A stretch of DNA of 25,871 bases from DASUPK01 sp036276255 (lineage in GTDB: Bacteria > Actinomycetota > Thermoleophilia > Solirubrobacterales > 70-9), in NCBI GenBank assembly GCA_036276255.1, contig DASUPK010000159.1:1-25871 (forward strand). The letters run 5' to 3'. The translations under genes and the position numbers were made by a program. The notes under the pieces are model-generated. The model was not told where the DNA came from and made no database searches. It saw nothing but the letters and a program-made list of their open reading frames with translations. Shown in pieces: positions 8,796-14,133 of this stretch. The number at the start of each line of letters is the position of its first letter. Position 1 is the stretch's first letter.

Positions 8796-9559
8796 TGCTC
8801 GATGTCGAAACCGAAGACCTTGGTCCCTAGGGTGATCTCGTCGCCCGGTGACAGGCGGGCGTTGGCGACGCGGCGTCCGTTGATCTTGACTCCGTTGGTG
8901 GAATTGAGATCGACGATCTGCCAATCCCCGACGCTCGAGCGGCGCAGCTCGGCGTGCCGGCGAGAGATGTTCGGGTCGTCGATGATGCAGTCTGCTTCCT
9001 TGGATCGTCCGAGGGTCGCCGTCGGCCCGTCGAGGACGTAGCGGCGATCATCGACGGTGATGATCGCCCGCGTCTCGGAGTACGCCGCGTCCGGGCGCCT
9101 CTTGGACTTCGCCTTCTCCGCCTGGGTCGCCGAGTAGACCATCGTGTGGCCGTGCTCCCCTTGCTCCGGGTCGGCGCCCTGCCGCTGCGGCGGGCGGACG
9201 AGGCGGGTCTGAATTCCGAACTCCCCGAGGCGGAGGCGCTCGTCCTGGTCGAGGTTCACGACCGGACGGGTGAGCAGGTCGTAGTCGTGATGCCGCGCGT
9301 GCTCGAGCAGGTGCCCGCTCAGCTCCTGGGCAAGGGATGACTCGTAGTCCTTGAAGCGCTCGTAGTCGTCCGGACAGAGCCAGACCGTGTACTCGTTGGG
9401 CACATAGACGCGCTGGACCGACGCCGTCTTGTGGGCGTCCATCTCCTTTGCCAGCTTGCGGGCGATCTCCACCGGCTGCACGCCGGAGCTGAAGGCGCGG
9501 CTGAACACACCTTCGACGAGGCCCTCGATGCGAGCTTCAAGGTTGCGCAGGACGCTGAT
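8792..9559 (-). CDS. fhaA: FHA-domain protein with DUF3662 N-terminus (FhaA), probable ATC start
   Basis: 255 residues if started at an ATC codon at 9559. The N-terminal DUF3662 domain (about 1-115) contains the conserved SVLRNLEARIEGLVEG...VQPVEIARKL block; a charged linker leads to an FHA domain at about 165-250 with TLGRS, SRRHAEL and NSTNG. The first canonical start in frame, GTG at 9508, would cut off 17 residues of the conserved N-terminal block, and an in-frame TAG lies at 9569-9571. An AGGAG ribosome site ends six bases before the ATC. FhaA reads phosphothreonine; in mycobacteria it binds the MurJ-type flippase pseudokinase partner and restrains peptidoglycan synthesis. It heads the tightly overlapping operon. 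Identity is secure; the start codon is the unusual point. Confidence 0.92.
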   Translation of the reverse strand: MSVLRNLEARIEGLVEGVFSRAFSSGVQPVEIARKLAKEMDAHKTASVQRVYVPNEYTVWLCPDDYERFKDYESSLAQELSGHLLEHARHHDYDLLTRPVVNLDQDERLRLGEFGIQTRLVRPPQRQGADPEQGEHGHTMVYSATQAEKAKSKRRPDAAYSETRAIITVDDRRYVLDGPTATLGRSKEADCIIDDPNISRRHAELRRSSVGDWQIVDLNSTNGVKINGRRVANARLSPGDEITLGTKVFGFDIEQ

Positions 9560-9571
9560 GGGAGACTCCTA
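9557..9571 (-). promoter_or_regulatory. Ribosome binding site and probable ATC start codon of fhaA
   Basis: On the minus strand the order is TAG stop overlapping AGGAG (9566-9570), six bases, then ATC at 9557-9559. No ATG, GTG or TTG lies in frame between the TAG and residue 18. The spacing is ideal for initiation at ATC, and protein similarity also begins exactly there. Confidence 0.65.
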
Positions 9572-9620
9572 GGATCGGTGGGTTGGCCGGCCTCGGGCAG
9601 AGCCGGTGCGAAATGCTAGT

Positions 9621-9635
9621 GGCTGCCAGGCCGCC
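9621..9635 (-). terminator. Imperfect hairpin right after the polytopic kinase gene
   Basis: On the minus strand GGCGGC-CTG-GCAGCC forms a six-pair stem with one G-A mismatch directly after the TAG stop at 9636. There is no T-run after it, so it may be a weak terminator, an mRNA end stabiliser or chance in GC-rich DNA. A TAGCAT hexamer at 9613-9618 lies just beyond it and could be a weak -10 for fhaA, with no clear -35. Confidence 0.25.
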
Positions 9636-11324
9636 CTACTTTGGAGCGAAGGCCGAAGGCCGAAGCGACTCGTGCTGGGCGGCCGCCGCAGTCACGTCTG
9701 ATGCCGAAGGGGTCTCACGCTGACGCCTCGCGAGCAGGGCCGCGATCACCGCCGCCAGCAACGCGCCGAGGAGGAGCCCTGGGGGGCTCGACCCCCCCGC
9801 AACGAGTTTCAGCGTCGTGATCAGGCCCGCAGCCCAGATCAGCGCGCCGAGGGCGTCGAGCAGCGGAGTGCGCCCGCGCACGAGCACGGGCAGGACGAGC
9901 GCAGCGGCCGCGAAGATCCCGGCGGCCGCGAGCACGGAGCCGTCGATCAGCGGCATCAGAACGTCCGAGACCGCCGTGCCCGCGGATCCCTTCCAATGGG
10001 CGGGCGGGTCGGCCACCGGCCCGAGCAGCAGGGTCCGATGAGCGAGCTCCTCCCATGCCGCGATCCACAGGTAGCCGATGCCGCCGAGCAGCGCCCTTCC
10101 CGCGGCTCCCCGGGTCAGGCCGGCGAGGGCCGGATAGACCGGCCCGAGACCGATCAGCCCGAGGATGGGCGCAATGCCCGGAAGGGGGATCGCATCGGGA
10201 TCGATCGCCGGCAGGAGCAGGGGCGCCCCGAGCACGAGGATCAGGGCCGCCACTCCCGGCTCGCCGGCGCCGATCAGGGCCCAGAGCACGACGAGGACGA
10301 GCTGCAACCCGTAGGCCGGCCGTGGACGCCCCAGCGCGAGGACCCCGGGGACCAGTGCCGCAAGCGCGATGGGGGCCGGGGCGCCGCTGGCGATCAGGGC
10401 CGCCAGGCCGAGCGCCGCCACACCGGCTCCGGGGAGGAACCGGGCGACGCTGGGCAACGGGCGTCTGGGCAGCGCGCCGTCTTCGTCGAACGCCCCCAAT
10501 CCCTCCACGGCCGGCAGGGGCGCTCCGTCGAGCTCGTTGACGTGCGCGGCCAGGGCAGCCTCCAGCTCGGAGGCCAGCGGACGCAGTTCCGGATCCGGAT
10601 CGAGGGCGGCGTCAATTGCATCCGCCATCGCCTCGGGCAGCTCCGGCCGCACCGCCGAGAGCGGCGCAATCGGCTCGCCGATCGCACGGGCGGTCGCCGC
10701 CGGTGACTCGCGGACGAGCGGGTGCTCGCCGCAGAAGCATTCGTAGAGGGTGAGGGCGAGGGAGTAGACGTCCGCCGAGGGCCCGGGTCGCAGCCCATCG
10801 GCCTGCTCGGGCGCCATGTAGGCCAGCGTCCCCAGCACCGCCCCGGTGGCGGTCAGGCTGTGCTCGCCGGCGATTCGGGCGATGCCGAAGTCGACCAGCT
10901 TCGCCTCCTCTCCCGCCCCGACCAGGATGTTCTCGGGCTTCACGTCGCGGTGGACGACCCCGGCCCGGTGGGCGTGCATCAGGGCCGCCGCGGAATCCGC
11001 CCCCACCCGCGCGACCAGCCGGTCGGTCAAGTCCCCCCGCCGGCCGAGGGCGCGCAGGGTGTCTCCCTCGATCAGCTCGGAGACGAGAAAGGCGCGCTCG
11101 CCGTCGCTGGCGAGCTCATAGAGCGTTGCGATGTTGCGGTGGGCGAGCCGGGCCACAGCCTGCGCCTCGCGCGTCACCCTCGGCGCGCCGTGATCGCGGT
11201 CGATCACCTTGACGGCGACCGGCCGCTGCAGCCGCTCGTCCCAGGCGCGGTAGACGGTGCCGAAGCCGCCGCTGCCGATCCGTTCCTCGATGCGGAATCT
11301 GCCCAGGATTTGCTCGCCCACCAT
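9636..11324 (-). CDS. Ser/Thr protein kinase with a multi-pass membrane C-terminal domain
   Basis: 562 residues from an ATG at 11324 preceded by GGAGGAG; the open frame upstream has no kinase similarity. Kinase domain about 8-265: GSGGFG at 17-22, Lys39, HRD 125-127, DFG 145-147, then an activation loop with TATGAVLGT and the APE-like MAPEQ. All catalytic residues are present. After a linker, residues about 295-535 are strongly hydrophobic, with roughly eight to ten membrane helices rich in Ala, Gly, Leu and Pro, and no PASTA, NHL or other sensor I can name. The tail (about 540-562) is polar. It lies 76 bases upstream of fhaA on the same strand and is divergent from the gene at 11428. The polytopic part may sense a membrane state or ligand; I do not recognise its family. 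Confidence 0.9.
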   Translation of the reverse strand: MVGEQILGRFRIEERIGSGGFGTVYRAWDERLQRPVAVKVIDRDHGAPRVTREAQAVARLAHRNIATLYELASDGERAFLVSELIEGDTLRALGRRGDLTDRLVARVGADSAAALMHAHRAGVVHRDVKPENILVGAGEEAKLVDFGIARIAGEHSLTATGAVLGTLAYMAPEQADGLRPGPSADVYSLALTLYECFCGEHPLVRESPAATARAIGEPIAPLSAVRPELPEAMADAIDAALDPDPELRPLASELEAALAAHVNELDGAPLPAVEGLGAFDEDGALPRRPLPSVARFLPGAGVAALGLAALIASGAPAPIALAALVPGVLALGRPRPAYGLQLVLVVLWALIGAGEPGVAALILVLGAPLLLPAIDPDAIPLPGIAPILGLIGLGPVYPALAGLTRGAAGRALLGGIGYLWIAAWEELAHRTLLLGPVADPPAHWKGSAGTAVSDVLMPLIDGSVLAAAGIFAAAALVLPVLVRGRTPLLDALGALIWAAGLITTLKLVAGGSSPPGLLLGALLAAVIAALLARRQRETPSASDVTAAAAQHESLRPSAFAPK

Positions 11325-11387
11325 GGCTCCTCCAAGTTCGGTGGCGAAGCGCCTCTTCCTGCCCCGGACGGCGTCCGCAACGGCCTT

Positions 11388-11417
11388 ATTACATGTGTCG
11401 TGCCCCCTGTTCATACT
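11388..11417 (+). promoter_or_regulatory. Candidate promoter for the CARDB-like membrane protein gene
   Basis: ATTACA (11387-11392 region, 4 of 6 to TTGACA) and CATACT (11412-11417, 4 of 6 to TATAAT) lie about 18 bases apart in a 103-base divergent region. The -10 ends ten bases before the TTG start, so the transcript would be nearly leaderless. The region also carries the palindrome ACATGT. I found no convincing promoter for the opposite kinase gene. Confidence 0.3.
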
Positions 11418-11427
11418 GATCGGCGGT

Positions 11428-12501
11428 TTGGCATTCCTCGATGGGGAACAAGACGACGTAGTCGTCGACGACGAGCCGGAACGCCCGCGGCGCAGGGTCG
11501 GGGGGGCCCAACGGCGACGCCAGCAGTTCCTGGTCCGACGCCTGATCGGCGTCGGCGTGGGTCTCGCCTTCCTCATCCTGGTCGTGATCGGGATCAGGGG
11601 CTGTCTCCAGGCCCGATCGGATCGCGCCCTGCGCAACTACGACTCGAGCGTCGCCACGATCATGCAGCAGTCGGAACAGAGCGGGAAGGACTTCTTCCAG
11701 CTGCTCAGCAGCCCCAGCAGCTCGAGCTCGGTCGACGTGCAGAATCAGGTCCTCGCCCAGCGGGACGCGTCGTCCAGCCTCCTGGACCGGGCGCAGAGCC
11801 TGAGCGTGCCGGGACAGATGCACGACGCGCAGGCGGCCGTGGAGCAGACGCTGACCCTCCGCCGGAACGCACTCACCGCGATTGCCTCGAATGTGACCCA
11901 GGCCGCGGCTCGCACCCAGACCGCGGACGCGATCACCACGATCTCCAACGCGATGGGATCCCTCTACGCCAGCGACATCCTCTGGACGCAGATCGGCAAA
12001 CCCGACATCCAGAAGGTGCTGAAGGACGCGGGCGTCGACGGACAGCCGCTGCCGCCGGGCAACTTCATGCCGGCCAACGCCACCGACTACCTCAACCAGA
12101 CCACGCTGGTCACCAAGCTGAACGCGATCACCGGGACCACGCCGACCAGCGGCGGAACCCATGGCCTACAGCTCGACTCGACCACCATCGGCGGGGCGCA
12201 GCTCTCCCCCGACCAGACGACGAACATTCCGAGCGACGCCACCGAGATCGACATCGGGGTGACGAACTCCGGAGACAGCGACGAGACCGGCATCAGCGTC
12301 AACGTCACGATCGGGGGCAGCTCCCTCACGGGCCAGCTGCAATCGCTCAGCGCGGGGCAGTCCGGCACGATCAAGATCCCGCTGACCACCAAGCCAACCC
12401 CGGGCACCGACTCGACCGTCGAGGTAGCCGTGACGCCGGTCCCCGGCGAGCAGCTGACCGACAACAACACCGCCACCTACACGGTCGTCTTCGGCTCCTG
12501 A
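11428..12501 (+). CDS. Unknown membrane-anchored protein with a CARDB-like C-terminal domain
   Basis: 357 residues from a TTG at 11428; a GTG at 11395 is the alternative, and neither has a good ribosome site. Order: acidic start (residues 5-18), Arg-rich stretch (18-38), one membrane helix (about 39-57) ending in GIRGC, a polar, Gln/Ser/Ala-rich probably helical region (about 60-230), and a beta-rich end (about 250-357) with IDIGVTNSGDSDETGISVNVTIGG and LTDNNTATY, the pattern of a CARDB/adhesion-type beta sandwich. The N-in orientation (Arg-rich side inside) puts most of the protein outside the membrane. The -2 Arg before Cys59 makes a lipoprotein unlikely. It is divergent from the polytopic kinase and 28 bases ahead of pheA. 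I do not recognise the full-length family. Confidence 0.75.
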   Translation: MAFLDGEQDDVVVDDEPERPRRRVGGAQRRRQQFLVRRLIGVGVGLAFLILVVIGIRGCLQARSDRALRNYDSSVATIMQQSEQSGKDFFQLLSSPSSSSSVDVQNQVLAQRDASSSLLDRAQSLSVPGQMHDAQAAVEQTLTLRRNALTAIASNVTQAAARTQTADAITTISNAMGSLYASDILWTQIGKPDIQKVLKDAGVDGQPLPPGNFMPANATDYLNQTTLVTKLNAITGTTPTSGGTHGLQLDSTTIGGAQLSPDQTTNIPSDATEIDIGVTNSGDSDETGISVNVTIGGSSLTGQLQSLSAGQSGTIKIPLTTKPTPGTDSTVEVAVTPVPGEQLTDNNTATYTVVFGS

Positions 12502-12529
12502 CCAGCGGCCGGAGAGCCAGTCCCTAGTC

Positions 12530-13390
12530 ATGCGAATCGCATACCTCGGACCGAGGGGAACCTTCAGCGAGGACGCCCTGAACTCGGCGATCGGCAACGT
12601 CGGGGTCGAGCCCGCTCCCGCGGCGACGGTCTACGACGCGATCCTCGCGGTTCGCGAGGGGAAGGCCGATCGGGCGCTGGTCCCATTCGAGAACTCGATC
12701 GAGGGTGCCGTGACCGCGACCCTCGACACCCTCGCGTTCGACGCCGACGGGGTGACCCTCGTCGGGGAGTACGACCTGCCGATCCGTCACTGCCTGATCG
12801 CCCGTCAGGAGATGCCGCTTGATCGGATCGAGGCCGTCATCTCCCACCCGCAGCCGAGCGCGCAGTGCGCTCGCTTCATCCGCGAGAACCTTCCTCAGGC
12901 GGAGGTCCGGGCGGCGCCCAGCACGGCCGAGGCGGTGAGAACGGTCGCCGAGTCCGAGCAGCCCTGGGCGGCGCTCGGGGCCGAATCGGCCGCCGCCCTC
13001 TACGGCGCCGCGGTCCTGCGCCAGGGCGTCGAGGATGAGCCCGACAACATCACACGCTTCGTCTGGGTCGCCCCCGAGGGCACCGTCCCCTCGGGGGCGG
13101 GCCCATGGCGCACCTCCTTGGTCTTCTCCGAGCTCGGCGAGGATCACCCCGGCGCGCTGGTCGACGCCCTCCAGGTGTTCTCGGACTGCGAGATCAACCT
13201 GAGCAGGATCGAGTCGCGGCCGCTGCGGCGGGGTCTCGGCCGCTACCAGTTCTTCCTGGACGTGGAGGGAACCGCTGCGGATGAGCCGCTGACGGGGGCC
13301 ATCGACGCGCTTCGGTCCAAGGCTGAGAACGTGCGCGTCCTGGGCAGCTGGCCGACCTCGGCACCGCCCGGAGTTCCCGGAACCGGGTAG
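12530..13390 (+). CDS. pheA: Prephenate dehydratase
   Basis: 286 residues, ATG start. It converts prephenate to phenylpyruvate, the committed step to phenylalanine, in the cytoplasm. The catalytic domain (about 1-185) begins with IAYLGPRGTFSE and contains VPFENSIEG at 51-59 and the essential TRF motif at 175-177 within NITRFVWV. A C-terminal ACT domain (about 190-275) with ESRP provides phenylalanine feedback. This is the monofunctional form, with no chorismate mutase part, as is usual in actinobacteria. It follows the CARDB-like gene by 28 bases and precedes the HNH gene by 25, but neither neighbour has an obvious link to aromatic amino acids. The ribosome site is weak (GGAG too far upstream). 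Confidence 0.97.
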   Translation: MRIAYLGPRGTFSEDALNSAIGNVGVEPAPAATVYDAILAVREGKADRALVPFENSIEGAVTATLDTLAFDADGVTLVGEYDLPIRHCLIARQEMPLDRIEAVISHPQPSAQCARFIRENLPQAEVRAAPSTAEAVRTVAESEQPWAALGAESAAALYGAAVLRQGVEDEPDNITRFVWVAPEGTVPSGAGPWRTSLVFSELGEDHPGALVDALQVFSDCEINLSRIESRPLRRGLGRYQFFLDVEGTAADEPLTGAIDALRSKAENVRVLGSWPTSAPPGVPGTG

Positions 13391-13399
13391 GCGCTGCAC

Positions 13400-13405
13400 T
13401 ACAAT
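13400..13405 (+). promoter_or_regulatory. Candidate -10 element for the HNH endonuclease gene
   Basis: TACAAT matches the TATAAT consensus at 5 of 6 positions and lies just after the pheA stop. It ends ten bases before the HNH ATG, which has no ribosome site, so a near-leaderless transcript is plausible. No clear -35 is visible. Confidence 0.4.
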
Positions 13406-13415
13406 CGCGCCCAAT

Positions 13416-14051
13416 ATGGGCAACGGGGCCACCGCACAGCGGGTTGCGGTCAACGGCCATGAGGCCGCCCACGAGAACGGCCGCGACCCGGCCCAGGATG
13501 GGGATGCCGACGCCGAGGTAGCGGTATCCGCAGCCCGCCGCCTGACCCGCGGGCGGGTGCTGGTCCTGAACGCGAGTTACGAGCCGCTCAACGTCTGCAC
13601 GGTCCGCCGTGCCCTGATCCTGTTGCTCAAGGAGAAGGCCGAGATCCTCGAGCACGGCGACGACGTCCTTCGCTCGGAGACGATGCGGGTGGACCGGCCG
13701 GAGGTCATCCGCCTCGTCAGCTTCGTCCGCGTCCCCCGCGACATCCACCGCCGCCGGATCACTCGCAAGGCCGTCCTCGCGCGAGACGGCTGGACCTGCC
13801 AGTACTGCGGCTCGAGCAAGCCGGCGCTGACCGTCGACCACGTGATCCCGCGCAGCCGCGGCGGCGAATCGGTCTGGGAGAACATCGTGGCCTCGTGCGC
13901 GCCGTGCAACCGCAGGAAGGGCAACCGCCTCCCCCACGAGATCAGGATGCACCCGAAGCGCAATCCGCGCCCGCCGGGGCCGACCGTCTTCATCAGAATC
14001 GCTGCGCCGAGGACACCCATCACCTGGGAGCCGTATCTCCTGACGGCCTAG
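13416..14051 (+). CDS. HNH endonuclease family protein
   Basis: 211 residues, ATG start. The first 45 residues are a low-complexity Ala/Gly/Asp extension; the conserved part begins at RVLVLNASYEPLNVCTVRRA (47-66), the typical opening of a widespread bacterial HNH family. The HNH core at about 123-170 has zinc-binding pairs CQYC (128, 131) and CAPC (161, 164), catalytic-type DH at 141-142 and an Asn at 156. The family probably cuts DNA, but its cellular job is not established to my knowledge. It converges on gyrA with an 82-base gap. An internal GTG just before the conserved opening is a possible alternative start. There is no sign of an intron, intein or mobile element around it, so it reads as a resident gene. 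Confidence 0.88.
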   Translation: MGNGATAQRVAVNGHEAAHENGRDPAQDGDADAEVAVSAARRLTRGRVLVLNASYEPLNVCTVRRALILLLKEKAEILEHGDDVLRSETMRVDRPEVIRLVSFVRVPRDIHRRRITRKAVLARDGWTCQYCGSSKPALTVDHVIPRSRGGESVWENIVASCAPCNRRKGNRLPHEIRMHPKRNPRPPGPTVFIRIAAPRTPITWEPYLLTA

Positions 14052-14100
14052 CTAGATCCGGCCCCGCGCCTTCGTCGTGCCGCGAAGACGTGCGGCGGTC

Positions 14101-14122
14101 CGCTGGCCCGTCGGGCCGAGCG
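14101..14122. terminator. Strong hairpin between the convergent HNH and gyrA genes
   Basis: CGCT-GGCCC-GTC-GGGCC-G-AGCG forms a nine-pair stem with one bulged G and a three-base loop. It sits between the stops of two converging genes and could end transcription from either side. No long T-run follows on either strand, so an intrinsic terminator is likely but not proven. Confidence 0.5.
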
Positions 14123-14133
14123 GCCTGTGGCGC

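Noticed and set aside
8796..8924. Upstream extension of fhaB to an earlier start inside fhaA
   Set aside because: The GTG at 8795 overlaps the fhaA stop in the style of the operon and begins directly before the membrane helix; the extension is a shadow of the fhaA FHA domain.
10038..10060. EELAHR in the membrane part of the polytopic kinase, resembling the EExxxR motif of CPBP/CAAX proteases
   Set aside because: The other required motifs (FxxxH and HxxxN/B) are not present in the following helices, so a protease function is not supported.
11257..11427. An earlier start for the CARDB-like gene overlapping the divergent kinase
   Set aside because: The residues before 11428 are encoded opposite the kinase start region and look random; a promoter-like element lies within this stretch.
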